This document shows positions 1 to 9,205 of a stretch of DNA of 56,490 bases, piece after piece. The DNA lies in the NCBI GenBank assembly GCA_029779535.1, contig JAKPAG010000059.1, positions 1-56,490 on the forward strand, written 5' to 3'. The position numbers and the translations under genes are program-made. A model generated the notes under the pieces. That model worked only from the letters and a program-made list of their open reading frames with translations. It did no database searches and was not told the DNA's origin. Position 1 is the first letter of the stretch. Every line of letters begins with the position of its first letter. This DNA comes from Pseudomonadota bacterium. GTDB taxonomy: Bacteria; Pseudomonadota; Alphaproteobacteria; Sphingomonadales; Sphingomonadaceae.

Positions 1-68
1 CACCAGTAAGCCCCGGCCGCAACGGCAATCGCCGCCAACCCCGCACCAACAATCCGCTTGTGATCCAT
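1..68 (-). CDS. N-terminus of a leftward membrane-anchored or exported protein (partial)
   Basis: An ATG on the minus strand at 68 opens a frame that stays open to the window edge (22 codons). It begins with Met-Asp-His-Lys-Arg and runs straight into a hydrophobic Gly/Ala/Val/Ile segment. That pattern fits an N-terminal membrane anchor or signal peptide, as in periplasmic adaptor proteins of efflux pumps. The product cannot be identified from so little sequence. It is divergent from the two-component system that follows, with the nested operator at 91-127 between them, so it may be a target of that regulator (inference). Confidence 0.45.
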   Translation of the reverse strand, partial: MDHKRIVGAGLAAIAVAAGAYW

Positions 69-90
69 GCCCCGCAGATTGCAGTTGAAG

Positions 91-127
91 CTGACGAAAG
101 TCTGACAGTATGTCAGGCAACCGTCAG
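91..127. promoter_or_regulatory. Nested double dyad, four half-sites at 11-bp pitch
   Basis: Two perfect 6-bp inverted repeats share one centre at base 109. The inner pair is CTGACA (102-107) and TGTCAG (111-116). The outer pair is CTGACG (91-96) and CGTCAG (122-127). Each outer arm lies exactly 11 bp from the inner arm on its side, about one helical turn. The site sits between the leftward partial gene and the response regulator start at 168. The likely ligand is the OmpR-family regulator encoded next door (inference). Confidence 0.6.
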
Positions 128-167
128 TTCCGTTCGCCACGAAGCACGGCGGAGGATGGGAAAAATC

Positions 168-824
168 ATGCGCATCATGCTGGTAGAGGACGACCCCGAG
201 CTGGGGCATCGGCTGGCCGAACGGCTGGACCGGGCGGGCTTCGCGGTGGACTGGGTGCAAACCGCCGCCATGGCGCGCGACTGGCCCGATGTCGGCCTGA
301 CCGCCGCGATCATCCTTGACCTGGGCCTGCCCGATGGCGACGGGCTGGACCTGCTGCGCCACTGGCGCGCGCAGGGCGAAACCGTGCCGGTGCTGATCCT
401 GACCGCGCGCGGCAACTGGCGCGACAAGGTCGAAGGGCTGAACATCGGCGCCGACGATTTCGTGGTCAAGCCGATCCGCTTCGAGGAACTGCTGGCGCGG
501 CTGCACGCCCTGTGGCGGCGCGGGCGGGGCGAGGGGACCAACCTGGTCACCGCCGGGGCGCTGGCGCTGGACCCGGTCGCGCGGCTGGCCACGCTGGACG
601 GCGTGCCGATCGACCTCAGTCGCAAGGAATTCGCGCTGCTGCACCTGTTCCTGCGCCGCGCCGGGCACATCATCCCGCAGGACGAGATCCTGGAGCAGCT
701 CTATGCGCTCGAAGCCGAACGCGATCGCAACGCGGTGGAAGCGCTGGTCAGCCGCCTGCGCCGCAAGATCGGCCGCGAACGGGTTCGCACCGTGCGCGGG
801 CTGGGCTACAGGCTCGATCCATGA
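168..824 (+). CDS. OmpR/PhoB-family response regulator
   Basis: A 218-residue DNA-binding response regulator. The receiver domain has the acidic pair (residues 8-9), phospho-acceptor Asp51 in an IILDLGLPDGDG motif, and Lys101 in VVKP. The C-terminal winged helix ends in the usual TVRGLGYRL. Two further ATGs and a GTG-like extension lie upstream, but the receiver domain begins properly at Met 168; the ATG at 156 touches GGAGG with no spacing. The stop overlaps the kinase start (ATGA), so the two are translationally coupled. It resembles the PhoP/QseB group, but the stimulus cannot be read from the sequence. It may bind the nested dyad upstream. Confidence 0.93.
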   Translation: MRIMLVEDDPELGHRLAERLDRAGFAVDWVQTAAMARDWPDVGLTAAIILDLGLPDGDGLDLLRHWRAQGETVPVLILTARGNWRDKVEGLNIGADDFVVKPIRFEELLARLHALWRRGRGEGTNLVTAGALALDPVARLATLDGVPIDLSRKEFALLHLFLRRAGHIIPQDEILEQLYALEAERDRNAVEALVSRLRRKIGRERVRTVRGLGYRLDP

Positions 825-2149
825 CCGCCCTGTTCAGTTCGCTGCGTGGCCGCTTCCTGCTGGCGATCCTGCTGTGGGTGGCGCTTGGGATCGGCGGGAT
901 CTGGTATTCGTCGGTGCGGCTGTTCACGATGCACGTGGAAATGCAGTATCACGAGGAACTGGAAGTCCACGTGCGCGAGCTGGGCGGGCTGACCACGCTG
1001 GACGCGGCGGGCCAGCCGCGGCTGACCCGCCCGCTGTCCGATCCGCGCTATGCCGAGCCGTTGTCCGGGTTCTACTGGCAGGTCACCCGGCCCGGTTTCG
1101 CCACGCTGAAATCTCCGTCGATGACACGCGGCGCGCTGAACGATGACATCGCCCATTCGCCCAGCATCCTGCACCGCGTGGCCGACGGGCCGACCGGCCA
1201 CGCGATCGTCTATGGCTTCGTCCGGGAAACGGCGGGCGGGCCGCCGGTCCACTTCGTCATCGCCACGGACGAGCGGCACCTGCACCGCATCATCGGCGCT
1301 TTCACCAGCGAATTGACCGTGTGGCTGACCGCGCTGGCGCTGGCGCTGCTGGCCAGCGGCGTGGCGATCATCACCTTCGGGCTGCGCCCGTTCGACCGCC
1401 TGTCCGCCGCGACCCAGCGCCTGCGCAAAGGCGAGGCGGAACGGATCGAAGGGCGCTACCCGGACGAGATCCAGCCCCTGGTGAGCGATCTCAACGCCTA
1501 TGTCGAGCGCACTGGCGAAATCGTCGCGCGCGGCCGGGTCCAGGCCGGGGCGCTGGCCCATTCGCTGCGCACGCCCCTTGCGGTGATCACAGACGAGGCC
1601 GAGCGCCTGCTCGAAGGGCCGCGCCCCGGCGCGGCGGCGACCCTGCTGGACCAGAGCGAGCGGATGCAGCGCCAGATCGACTATCACCTGGCGCGGGTGC
1701 GTTCGGGCGGGACCAAGGCCGGGGTCGCTGCGCGCTGCCGGCTCGACGAAGTGCTGGAACCGCTGCTCAGCGCGATGCGGCGCTGCCATCCCGGCAAGCG
1801 TTTCGCGGCCGATGTGCCGGCCGGCCTGCTGGTGGCGATGGACCCGGATGACCTGAGCGAAGTACTCAACAACCTGCTCGACAATGCGGGCAAATGGGCG
1901 GCGGGCGACGTGCGCGTCGCGCTGGACAGCGGCGCGATTGCCGTGTGCGACGATGGCCCCGGCATTTCCGCCGAGCGGCGCCAGGCGGTGTTCGAAATCG
2001 GTGAAACCGGGGCCGATCCGCTGGGCAATTCGGGCCTGGGCCTGCCGATCGCCCGCGCCATCGCGCGCGATTACGGCGGCGATGTGGTGCTGGACGATGC
2101 CGGGGCGGGCGGCCTCTGCGCGCGCCTGATCCTGCCGGAGCGCGACTGA
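821..2149 (+). CDS. Sensor histidine kinase, PhoQ-like layout
   Basis: A 442-residue inner-membrane kinase. Transmembrane helices lie at about residues 11-32 and 166-188 and enclose a periplasmic sensor of about 130 residues. After a HAMP-like linker comes the H-box with His247 in LAHSLRTPLA, then an N-box (LNNLLDNAGKWA), a G1 box (DDGPGIS) and a G2 box (SGLGLPIARAIA). It should phosphorylate the regulator encoded just upstream, with which it overlaps by 4 bp. The ligand sensed is unknown. The next gene in the same direction is the secreted catalase-peroxidase, with a 134-bp gap carrying its own palindrome, so regulation of katG by this pair is only a guess. Confidence 0.93.
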   Translation: MTALFSSLRGRFLLAILLWVALGIGGIWYSSVRLFTMHVEMQYHEELEVHVRELGGLTTLDAAGQPRLTRPLSDPRYAEPLSGFYWQVTRPGFATLKSPSMTRGALNDDIAHSPSILHRVADGPTGHAIVYGFVRETAGGPPVHFVIATDERHLHRIIGAFTSELTVWLTALALALLASGVAIITFGLRPFDRLSAATQRLRKGEAERIEGRYPDEIQPLVSDLNAYVERTGEIVARGRVQAGALAHSLRTPLAVITDEAERLLEGPRPGAAATLLDQSERMQRQIDYHLARVRSGGTKAGVAARCRLDEVLEPLLSAMRRCHPGKRFAADVPAGLLVAMDPDDLSEVLNNLLDNAGKWAAGDVRVALDSGAIAVCDDGPGISAERRQAVFEIGETGADPLGNSGLGLPIARAIARDYGGDVVLDDAGAGGLCARLILPERD

Positions 2150-2214
2150 ACATATCGGCATATTGGGCAGAGTTTGCGCGATTGAGCGGATAAGTCGATT
2201 ACTGTCTTGCGGAT

Positions 2215-2227
2215 ATCCCATTGGGAT
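2215..2227. promoter_or_regulatory. Perfect inverted repeat upstream of katG
   Basis: ATCCCA (2215-2220) and TGGGAT (2222-2227) form a perfect 6-bp dyad around one central T, 56 bp before the katG start. It could be an operator or part of the leader. I found no convincing -35/-10 pair in this gap. Confidence 0.3.
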
Positions 2228-2283
2228 CGCGCCGCGCGAAAGGTTAGCCATCGGGTCAGTTCGTCAACAGAGGTACGCTGACC

Positions 2284-4497
2284 ATGAAACTCCGCCACAT
2301 TGCCTTTACCGCCTTGCTGGCCACTTCGTCGCTGGCGCTGCCCAGCGCCGCGCTGGCCGAAGGCCCTGCCGCCGCCGCCGAAAAGGACTGGTGGCCGCGC
2401 CAGCTTGACCTGACCGCGCTGCGCCAGCACGAAGCCCAGTCCAACCCCTATGGCGCCGATTTCGACTATGCGAAGGAGTTCGCCAGCCTCGATCTCGATG
2501 CGGTCAAGGCGGACATCCGCAAGGCGCTGACCACGTCGCAGCCGTGGTGGCCGGCCGACTATGGCCATTACGGCCCGTTCTTCATCCGCATGGCCTGGCA
2601 CAGCGCCGGGACCTATCGTTCGGGCGATGGCCGGGGCGGTTCGGATGGCGGCGAAATGCGGTTCGAACCGCTCAATTCCTGGCCCGACAACGTCAATCTC
2701 GACAAGGCGCGCCGGCTGGTCTGGCCGATCAAGCAGAAGTATGGCCGCAAGCTGTCGTGGGGCGACCTGATGGTCCTGACCGGCAATGTCGCGATGGAAG
2801 ACATGGGCTTCAAGACGCTGGGCTTTGCCGGTGGCCGCGTCGATGCCTGGCAGCCCGACCTGGTGTTCTGGGGCCCGGAAGCCAAGCTGCTGGCCGACCA
2901 GCGCCGCGATGCCAAGGGCAACCTCAAGGGCCCGCTCGCCGCGACCCAGATGGGGCTGATCTACGTCAATCCCGAAGGCCCGAACGGCAATCCCGATCCG
3001 CTGGCCGCCGCGGCCGACATCCGCCGCGCGTTCGGCGGCATGGCGATGACCGACGAGGAAACCGCCGCGCTGATCGCGGGCGGCCACACCTTCGGCAAGG
3101 CCCACGGCGCCCGCAAGCCAGAGGAATGCCTGGCGGGCGATCCCTCGGCCTCGGGCATTGAACAGCAGGGGCTGGGCTGGGCCAACAAGTGCGGCAAGGG
3201 CCATTCGGAAGACACCATTTCCAGCGGCCTTGAAGGCGCCTGGACGGCCAACCCGATCGCCTGGACCACCCAGTATCTCGACAACCTCTACGGCTTCGAA
3301 TGGGTCAAGACCAAGAGCCCGGCGGGCGCGACCCAGTGGGTGCCCAAGGACGGCGCAGCGGCCAACATGGTGCCCGATGCGCACCGCGCCGATGTGCGCC
3401 ATGCGCCGATCATGTTCACCACCGACCTGGCCCTGCGCGAGGATCCGGGGTTCCGCAAGATCACCCAGCGCTGGCACAAGAACCCGCAGGAATTCGCCGA
3501 TGCCTTTGCCCGCGCCTGGTTCAAGCTGACCCACCGCGACATGGGGCCGCAGGCGCGCTACCTCGGCAAGGACGCGCCCAAGGTGACTTTCGCCTGGCAG
3601 GATCCGCTGCCCCAGGCCACTTACGCGCCGATCGACGCGGGCGACGTGGCGCAGCTCAAGACCCGCATCCTGGGTGCGGGCCTGACCACGGCTGAACTGG
3701 TGCGCACCGCCTGGGCTTCGGCCTCGACCTTCCGCTCCACCGACATGCGCGGCGGGGCCAATGGGGCGCGCATCCGGTTCGAACCGCAGAAGAGCTGGGC
3801 GGCCAACGATCCGGCCGAACTGACCAAGGTGCTGGGCAAGCTGGAAGCGATCCGCGCCGAGTTCAACAAGGGCGCCACCGGCGGCAAGCAGGTTTCGCTT
3901 GCCGACCTGATCGTGCTGGGCGGCAACGCGGCGGTCGAACAGGCGGCCAAGGCGGCCGGCAAGACCATCGCCGTCCCGTTCAAGCCGGGCCGGGTCGATG
4001 CCACGCTGCAGCAGACCGACGCGACCTCGATGAACTACCTGCGGCCCAAGGCTGACGGCTTCCGCAACTACTACGGCGCGGATGCCGACTATGCCCCGGC
4101 CGAGGCGCTGATCGACAAGGCCGACATGCTGAACCTGACCGTGCCGGAAATGACCGCGCTGCTGGGCGGGATGCGCGCCCTGGGCGCCAATGCCGGCGGG
4201 TCGAGCGCGGGGGTGTTCACCAGCCGTCCGGGCACGCTCAGCAACGACTTCTTCGTCAACCTCCTGTCGATGGACACGGTCTGGACGAAGTCGGCCAGCA
4301 ATCCGGGCCTTTACGAAGGCAAGGACCGCGCCACCGGCGCCGCCAGGTGGACCGCCACCCCGGTCGACCTGGTGTTCGGTTCCAACTCGCAGCTGCGCGC
4401 CGTGGCCGAGGTCTATGCCTCGAGCGATGGGCAGGACCAGCTGGTGAAGGACTTCGTCGCCGCCTGGACCAAGGTGATGGAAGCAGACCGGTTCTGA
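2284..4497 (+). CDS. katG: Catalase-peroxidase with a Sec signal peptide
   Basis: A 737-residue bifunctional haem enzyme that breaks down hydrogen peroxide. The distal Arg102-Trp105-His106 ([11 protein letters not shown]), Tyr227 (YVNPEGPNG), Met253 and proximal His268 ([10 protein letters not shown]) are present. Trp105-Tyr227-Met253 is the family's covalent adduct required for catalase activity. The inactive C-terminal duplicate domain is also present. Unlike most KatG proteins it starts with a clear signal peptide (charged MKLRH, hydrophobic core, Ala-Leu-Ala cut near residue 25), so it should act in the periplasm, like KatP of enterohaemorrhagic E. coli. A hairpin and a small cytochrome c gene follow. 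Confidence 0.96.
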   Translation: MKLRHIAFTALLATSSLALPSAALAEGPAAAAEKDWWPRQLDLTALRQHEAQSNPYGADFDYAKEFASLDLDAVKADIRKALTTSQPWWPADYGHYGPFFIRMAWHSAGTYRSGDGRGGSDGGEMRFEPLNSWPDNVNLDKARRLVWPIKQKYGRKLSWGDLMVLTGNVAMEDMGFKTLGFAGGRVDAWQPDLVFWGPEAKLLADQRRDAKGNLKGPLAATQMGLIYVNPEGPNGNPDPLAAAADIRRAFGGMAMTDEETAALIAGGHTFGKAHGARKPEECLAGDPSASGIEQQGLGWANKCGKGHSEDTISSGLEGAWTANPIAWTTQYLDNLYGFEWVKTKSPAGATQWVPKDGAAANMVPDAHRADVRHAPIMFTTDLALREDPGFRKITQRWHKNPQEFADAFARAWFKLTHRDMGPQARYLGKDAPKVTFAWQDPLPQATYAPIDAGDVAQLKTRILGAGLTTAELVRTAWASASTFRSTDMRGGANGARIRFEPQKSWAANDPAELTKVLGKLEAIRAEFNKGATGGKQVSLADLIVLGGNAAVEQAAKAAGKTIAVPFKPGRVDATLQQTDATSMNYLRPKADGFRNYYGADADYAPAEALIDKADMLNLTVPEMTALLGGMRALGANAGGSSAGVFTSRPGTLSNDFFVNLLSMDTVWTKSASNPGLYEGKDRATGAARWTATPVDLVFGSNSQLRAVAEVYASSDGQDQLVKDFVAAWTKVMEADRF

Positions 4498-4519
4498 GCC
4501 CGATCCGGCAATGAAACGG

Positions 4520-4550
4520 GGCGATGGCCGGAGCGGTTCCGGCCATCGCC
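4520..4550 (+). terminator. Hairpin after katG
   Basis: A perfect 13-bp stem (4520-4532 with 4538-4550) closes a 5-base loop GCGGT, starting 23 bp after the katG stop. No T run follows, so it may be a pause or mRNA-end stabiliser rather than a strong intrinsic terminator. Confidence 0.6.
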
Positions 4551-4572
4551 TGCCCGTTGCAGACTTGTGAGA

Positions 4573-4974
4573 ATGCCGATGCGCCTGGTGCCCCGCCTTG
4601 CTGTCCTTGTGACCGGTCTTGCTGTTTTTGTGCCGCTGCTCGGCACCGCCAGTGCGCTATCGGCCCAGACCGCCCCGCAGCCGCAGCGGCCCGCCGTTTT
4701 TGCCCAGTGCGCGGCCTGTCATTCGGTTCAGCCGGGCAAGCACCTGTTCGGTCCCAGCCTGGCCGGTGTCGGCGGCCGCCGGGCCGGATCGCTGCCGGGC
4801 TATGCCTACAGCCCCGCGCTCAAGTCAGCGGGCCTGACCTGGAACGCCGCCACGCTCGACCGCTGGCTGACCGCGCCGAAAAAGCTCGTTCCCGGAACAG
4901 CCATGCCCTTCGCCGGGATCCCCGACCGGGCCCGGCGCAAGGAGGTGGTCGATTACCTGCTGACGCTGAAGTAG
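4573..4974 (+). CDS. Small exported class I cytochrome c
   Basis: A protein of about 133 residues with an N-terminal signal peptide, one CAACH haem-attachment motif about 50 residues in, and a C-terminal Met ligand in GTAMPFAG. This is the layout of the cytochrome c2/c550 electron carriers. It is probably periplasmic. The start is uncertain between GTG 4567, ATG 4573 and ATG 4579, because no clear ribosome site decides it; all give a usable signal peptide. Its place directly after secreted KatG suggests it could be an electron donor or partner (inference). It converges with the TlpA-like gene. Confidence 0.85.
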   Translation: MPMRLVPRLAVLVTGLAVFVPLLGTASALSAQTAPQPQRPAVFAQCAACHSVQPGKHLFGPSLAGVGGRRAGSLPGYAYSPALKSAGLTWNAATLDRWLTAPKKLVPGTAMPFAGIPDRARRKEVVDYLLTLK

Positions 4975-4975
4975 G

Positions 4976-4999
4976 ATTGAATATCAGTTCAAATTCAAT
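4976..4999. terminator. Weak AT-rich hairpin between convergent genes
   Basis: ATTGAAT (4976-4982) and ATTCAAT (4993-4999) can pair around a 10-base loop where the cytochrome c gene and the leftward TlpA-like gene meet. It is unusually A+T-rich for this genome. It could serve as a weak terminator for either gene. Confidence 0.3.
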
Positions 5000-5544
5000 A
5001 GCTTGGCTGTATCCACGCTGCCCCAGTCACGCCCGCCGATCCAGCGCCATTGCTCGCGCCCCTGGGCATCGTAGTAGATCGTGGTCGGCAGCGTTTCGAC
5101 CTTGTAGTGGCTGGCCAGCTGGTTGTCCGGATCGAGCCAGCCGCCCAGCCGGGTGATCCCCCGGTCCTTGAGGAACTGGGCCACGGCTTCCGGCTTGCCC
5201 ATGTCCTGGCTGATCACCACCACTTGCAACTGATCCCTCCGGTCCGTGCCAAGTTGCTGCAAAGTCGGCAATTCCGCCACGCAGGGGCCGCACCAGGTGG
5301 CCCACAGGTTGATCAGCACCGGCTTGCCTTCAAGGCTGGCGAGCTTCAGTTCCTTGCCGCTGCCGTCCTTGAAAGTGAAGTCGGGCATTTCGCTGCCCTT
5401 GTGACTGGCGTCCAGCGTACCTTCGCCGGTTTTGCCGGCCGGCGACGCTTGCGGTTGCGCCGGCTCGCTGCTTTGCCTATCGCACCCCGCGATTATCACG
5501 GTAAGGCCAAGGATCACGGCTTTGAGCGAGCGGGACGACAGCAA
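4984..5544 (-). CDS. TlpA-type thioredoxin-like lipoprotein
   Basis: A 186-residue membrane-anchored thiol-disulfide protein. A TTG start at 5544 is preferred because GGAG lies 6 bases upstream of it. It gives a short basic n-region and the lipobox IAGC with Cys21. The thioredoxin-like domain carries WCGPC at residues 84-88 (Cys85, Cys88), the cis-Pro region TLPTTI and a Trp-rich C-terminus. Such proteins reduce periplasmic disulfides, for example in cytochrome c or copper-site assembly. It is divergent from argH by only 16 bp, so its promoter must lie inside argH or in that tiny gap. Other TTG/GTG starts at 5556 and 5517 are possible. Confidence 0.85.
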   Translation of the reverse strand: MLSSRSLKAVILGLTVIIAGCDRQSSEPAQPQASPAGKTGEGTLDASHKGSEMPDFTFKDGSGKELKLASLEGKPVLINLWATWCGPCVAELPTLQQLGTDRRDQLQVVVISQDMGKPEAVAQFLKDRGITRLGGWLDPDNQLASHYKVETLPTTIYYDAQGREQWRWIGGRDWGSVDTAKLLNLN

Positions 5545-5560
5545 GACAGGCTCCAATCAG

Positions 5561-6934
5561 ATGTGGGGCGGGCGGTTCGCCGAGGGACCCTCGGCGATCA
5601 TGCGCGAGATAAATGCCTCGATCCCGTTCGACAAGGCGCTGTGGCGCCAGGACATCGCCGCGAGCAAGGCTCACGTCGCCATGCTGGGCGCGCAGGGCAT
5701 CGTCTCGGTCGAGGACGCGGCGCTGATTTCCGGCGGCCTGGACCAGGTCGCGGCCGAGTATGAGGCCAGCGGGGTGCCCGAAAACTGGGACCTTGAAGAC
5801 ATCCACATGACCACCGAAAGCCGGCTGGCCGAACTGATCGGCCCGGCCGCAGGGCGGCTGCACACCGCGCGCAGTCGCAACGACCAGGTCGCGACCGACT
5901 TCCGCCTGTGGGTGCGCGATGCCTGCGAACAAGCCGATGCCGGCCTTGCCGCGCTGCAACGCGCGCTGGTGATCCGCGCCGGGGAGCACGCGGGCAGCAT
6001 CATGCCCGGCTTCACCCATTTGCAAACCGCGCAGCCGGTGACCCTGGGCCACCACCTGATGGCCTATTACGAGATGGTCCGGCGCGACCGCTCGCGCTTC
6101 GCCGATGCCCGCGCGCGGATGAACGAAAGCCCGCTGGGCAGCGCGGCGCTGGCCGGCACCGGCTTTCCGATCGACCGGGCGATGACCGCAGGCGCGCTGG
6201 GGTTCGATCGGCCGACCGCCAACAGCCTCGATTCGGTGTCGGACCGCGATTTCGCGCTCGATTACCTGATGGCCGCCAGCCAGTGCGCGCTTCACCTGTC
6301 GCGCCTGGCCGAGGAATTCATCATCTGGGCCAGCCAGCCCTTCGGCTTCGTCCGCCTGCCCGACAGCCTGTCGACCGGCAGCTCGATCATGCCGCAGAAG
6401 AAGAACCCCGATGCGGCCGAACTGGTGCGCGGCCATGCCGGGCGGATCATCGGTAGCCTGACCAGCCTGATGATCACCATGAAGGGCCTCCCGCTGGCCT
6501 ATTCCAAGGACATGCAGGACGACAAGCCGCCGGTGTTCGAAGCCGCCGGCCTGCTGACCCTGTGCATCGCCGCGATGACCGGGATGGTCGAGGCGACGAC
6601 CTTCCGCACCGACCGGATGCGCGCCGCCGCCGAACTGGGCTATGCCACGGCCACCGATCTGGCCGACTGGCTGGTGCGGCAGGCGAACATCCCGTTCCGC
6701 GAGGCGCACCACATCACCGGCGCGGCGGTCAAGCTGGCGGAAAGCCGGGGCGTCGCGCTCGACCAGTTGCCGCTGGAAGACCTTCAGGCGATCGATCCGC
6801 GGATCGATGAACGCGTTTACGGCGCGCTATCGGTCGAAGCCTCGGTCGCGGCGCGCGCCAGCCATGGCGGAACCGCGCCGGATCAGGTAAGGCTTCGCGT
6901 GGCCGAAGCGCGCGTGGCGCTGGGGCTGGAGTAA
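5561..6934 (+). CDS. argH: Argininosuccinate lyase
   Basis: A 457-residue cytosolic enzyme that splits argininosuccinate into arginine and fumarate, the last step of arginine synthesis. The N-terminal MWGGRF, the [16 protein letters not shown] substrate loop and the fumarate-lyase signature [14 protein letters not shown] are all present. The ATG at 5561 gives the family's normal N-terminus. It heads a unit with lptM and lysA, so arginine and lysine synthesis genes are co-transcribed. The divergent TlpA-like gene begins 16 bp away. Confidence 0.96.
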   Translation: MWGGRFAEGPSAIMREINASIPFDKALWRQDIAASKAHVAMLGAQGIVSVEDAALISGGLDQVAAEYEASGVPENWDLEDIHMTTESRLAELIGPAAGRLHTARSRNDQVATDFRLWVRDACEQADAGLAALQRALVIRAGEHAGSIMPGFTHLQTAQPVTLGHHLMAYYEMVRRDRSRFADARARMNESPLGSAALAGTGFPIDRAMTAGALGFDRPTANSLDSVSDRDFALDYLMAASQCALHLSRLAEEFIIWASQPFGFVRLPDSLSTGSSIMPQKKNPDAAELVRGHAGRIIGSLTSLMITMKGLPLAYSKDMQDDKPPVFEAAGLLTLCIAAMTGMVEATTFRTDRMRAAAELGYATATDLADWLVRQANIPFREAHHITGAAVKLAESRGVALDQLPLEDLQAIDPRIDERVYGALSVEASVAARASHGGTAPDQVRLRVAEARVALGLE

Positions 6935-6939
6935 ACGCG

Positions 6940-7176
6940 ATGCGCCGCCTGGTTCTTGCCGCTGCTGTCCTGACCCTGGCCGCCTGCGGCCAGAAGGCGG
7001 ATCTCAAGCCGCGCCCGGGCAAGCAGCTGCCGCCCGCGCCCTATGGCCGGGATGACCGGCCCAGCGCCGAAAGCCTGGTCAAGCCCACCCCGCAATCGGC
7101 CCCGGAACGCAGCGTCGAACTGCGAAAACGGTCGGAACAGCGCACCGACGATCCGTTTGACCTGCCCCCTTCCTGA
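6940..7176 (+). CDS. lptM: Small LptM-like lipoprotein
   Basis: A 78-residue lipoprotein. The signal sequence ends in the lipobox LAAC (Cys16), followed by GQKADLKPRPGKQLPP, the short motif typical of LptM/YifL next to lysA. In enterobacteria LptM helps the LptD/LptE lipopolysaccharide translocon mature. The tail is Pro- and charge-rich and probably disordered. It lies 5 bp after argH and 11 bp before lysA, the same neighbourhood as in many proteobacteria. The family call rests on this context and the lipobox motif. Confidence 0.75.
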   Translation: MRRLVLAAAVLTLAACGQKADLKPRPGKQLPPAPYGRDDRPSAESLVKPTPQSAPERSVELRKRSEQRTDDPFDLPPS

Positions 7177-7187
7177 GTATTTGAGCC

Positions 7188-8450
7188 ATGGACCATTTTG
7201 AATTCCGCGACGGCATCCTGCATGCCGAGGACGTGCCGCTGACCGCCATTGCCGATGCGGTGGGCACCCCCGTCTATGTCTATTCGCGCGCCACGCTGGA
7301 GCGCCACGCGCAGGTGTTCAAGGCGGCGCTGGCCGGCCTGCCGCGCACGCACGTGGCCTTTGCGGTCAAGGCCAATCCCAACCTGGCGGTGCTGCGGGTG
7401 ATGCAGCGCGAAGGGCTGGGGGCCGATGTGGTTTCGGGCGGCGAACTGGCCCGCGCGCTGGCCGCCGGGATGCCCGCGCAGGACGTGGTCTTTTCGGGCG
7501 TCGGCAAGCAGGCGCACGAAATGGTCCAGGGGCTGCAGGCCGGGATCGGCCAGTTCAACCTCGAAAGCGAGGAAGAAGGCGTGGAGCTGGCGGCGCTCGC
7601 CGCCGCGCTGGGCAAGCGCGCGCCCTGCGCGCTGCGGGTCAATCCCGATGTCGATGCCCGCACCCATGCCAAGATTTCGACCGGCAAGGCGGAAAACAAG
7701 TTCGGCGTGCCGATCGATCGTGCCGCCGGCATCTATGCGCGGCTTTCCGCCCTGCCGGGGCTGGATATGCGCGGGGTCGCGGTACACATCGGCAGCCAGC
7801 TGTCGCAGCTGGAACCGCTGGAAGAAGCCTTCGGCAAGCTGGGCGAACTGATCGCGGAAATCCGCGCCGCCGGTTTCAGCGTCACCCATGCCGACCTCGG
7901 CGGCGGGCTGGGCGTGCCTTACAAGGCGGGCGAGGTGTTCCCCAGCCCGGCCGAATATGGCGCGATGGTTGCCCGGGTTTGCGGCAGCTGGGACTGCACC
8001 TTGATGTTCGAGCCGGGCCGCGTGATCTGCGGCAATGCCGGCGTGCTGCTGACCAAGGTCGTGCGGGTCAAGCGCAGTTCGAACAACACCCCCTTCGTGG
8101 TGGTTGACGCGGCGATGAACGACCTGGCCCGGCCGGCAATGTACGGCGCCTGGCATGATTTCGACGCGGTGCGCCCCAGCGGCGCGAAGATGTCGGCGCA
8201 TATCGTCGGCCCGATCTGCGAAACTGGCGACACCTTTGCCATGGACCGCGAGATCGACGCGGTGCAACCCGGCGATCTGGCGGTGTTCCGCACCGCCGGG
8301 GCCTATGGCGCAACCATGGCCAGCTCCTACAATAGCCGGGGTTTCGTGGCCGAAGTGATGGTCGATGGTGACCGCTTCGCCGTGGTCGCCGACCGCATCC
8401 TGCCCGAAGCGATCAGCGCGGCGGAACGGGTGCCGGACTGGCTGGACTGA
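7188..8450 (+). CDS. lysA: Diaminopimelate decarboxylase
   Basis: A 420-residue PLP enzyme (fold type III) that decarboxylates meso-diaminopimelate to lysine. The PLP lysine is Lys61 in FAVKANPN. The HIGSQL barrel motif, the GGGLG phosphate-binding loop, EPGR and the CETGD motif with the active-site Cys from the partner subunit are all visible. Its length is normal. The stop overlaps the next start (TGATG), so the siroheme-synthase-like protein is translationally coupled. Confidence 0.96.
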   Translation: MDHFEFRDGILHAEDVPLTAIADAVGTPVYVYSRATLERHAQVFKAALAGLPRTHVAFAVKANPNLAVLRVMQREGLGADVVSGGELARALAAGMPAQDVVFSGVGKQAHEMVQGLQAGIGQFNLESEEEGVELAALAAALGKRAPCALRVNPDVDARTHAKISTGKAENKFGVPIDRAAGIYARLSALPGLDMRGVAVHIGSQLSQLEPLEEAFGKLGELIAEIRAAGFSVTHADLGGGLGVPYKAGEVFPSPAEYGAMVARVCGSWDCTLMFEPGRVICGNAGVLLTKVVRVKRSSNNTPFVVVDAAMNDLARPAMYGAWHDFDAVRPSGAKMSAHIVGPICETGDTFAMDREIDAVQPGDLAVFRTAGAYGATMASSYNSRGFVAEVMVDGDRFAVVADRILPEAISAAERVPDWLD

Positions 8451-9205
8451 TGCACAGCCTGCCGCTGTTCCTGCGCCTGACCGGCCAGTCGGTGGTGCTT
8501 CTGGGCGAGGGCGAGGCGGCGGCGGCAAAGCGGCGGCTGATCGAACGCGCCGGCGCACGGGCGGTGCGCGAGGACGATCCCGCCGCGCGGCTGGCCTTCA
8601 TCGCGCTGGACGATCCAGAAGATGCTGCGGCACGGCTGCGCGCGCGCGGGCTGCTGGTCAACGTGGTCGACCGGCCCGAGCTGTGCGACTTTACCGTGCC
8701 CAGCCTGCTGGAACGCGGGCCGGTGCTGATCGCGGTCGGCACGGGCGGGGTTTCGGCGGGGCTGGCCAAGGCGCTGCGGCTGCGACTGGAAGCGCTGCTG
8801 CCCGCCTCGCTCGGCGCCCTGGCCGAAGCGCTGGGCGCGGCGCGCGGGCGGCTGCGCGCACGCTGGAGCGATGCGGGTGAACGCCGCCGCGCGCTTGATG
8901 CGGCGCTGACGCAGGGCGGGATGCTCGATCCACTCGATGCGGACAGCGCCGGGCGGGTGGAACAGTGGCTGGACGGGGCCGCCGATCGCGCGGGCCAGGT
9001 GGTTGAACTGCGCCTGCGGTCTGACGATCCCGACGACCTGACCCTGCGCGAAGCGCGCTGGCTGGGGCAGGCCGATCTGCTGCTGGTGGATGATGCGATT
9101 CCGCCCGCCGTCCTGGCGCGGGCGCGGGCCGATGCGGCGCGCCATCCGCTGGGCGGCGCGGTTCAGCCCGGCAGCGGCCTGACCGTGATCATCCGGCGGG
9201 GCTGA
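8450..9205 (+). CDS. Siroheme synthase N-terminal (precorrin-2 dehydrogenase) protein with decayed methyltransferase tail
   Basis: A 251-residue protein. Residues 1 to about 150 form the NAD-binding half of CysG/Met8 (LPLFLRLTGQSVVLLGEG, then VVDRPELCDFTVPSLLERG), which oxidises precorrin-2 and inserts iron to make sirohaem. Residues from about 185 (DDPDDLTLREARWLGQADLLLVDD in part) match only the beginning of the uroporphyrinogen methyltransferase (SUMT) domain. Its GAGPGDP loop is lost and the rest of the domain is missing. Methylation must come from another gene. The 3' end overlaps the convergent thioesterase by 17 bp. Confidence 0.85.
   Translation: MHSLPLFLRLTGQSVVLLGEGEAAAAKRRLIERAGARAVREDDPAARLAFIALDDPEDAAARLRARGLLVNVVDRPELCDFTVPSLLERGPVLIAVGTGGVSAGLAKALRLRLEALLPASLGALAEALGAARGRLRARWSDAGERRRALDAALTQGGMLDPLDADSAGRVEQWLDGAADRAGQVVELRLRSDDPDDLTLREARWLGQADLLLVDDAIPPAVLARARADAARHPLGGAVQPGSGLTVIIRRG

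Noticed and set aside
806..2251. Long open frame antisense to the sensor kinase
   Set aside because: It is fully explained by the kinase's codon bias; composition is Arg/Gln/Ala/His-rich without domains.
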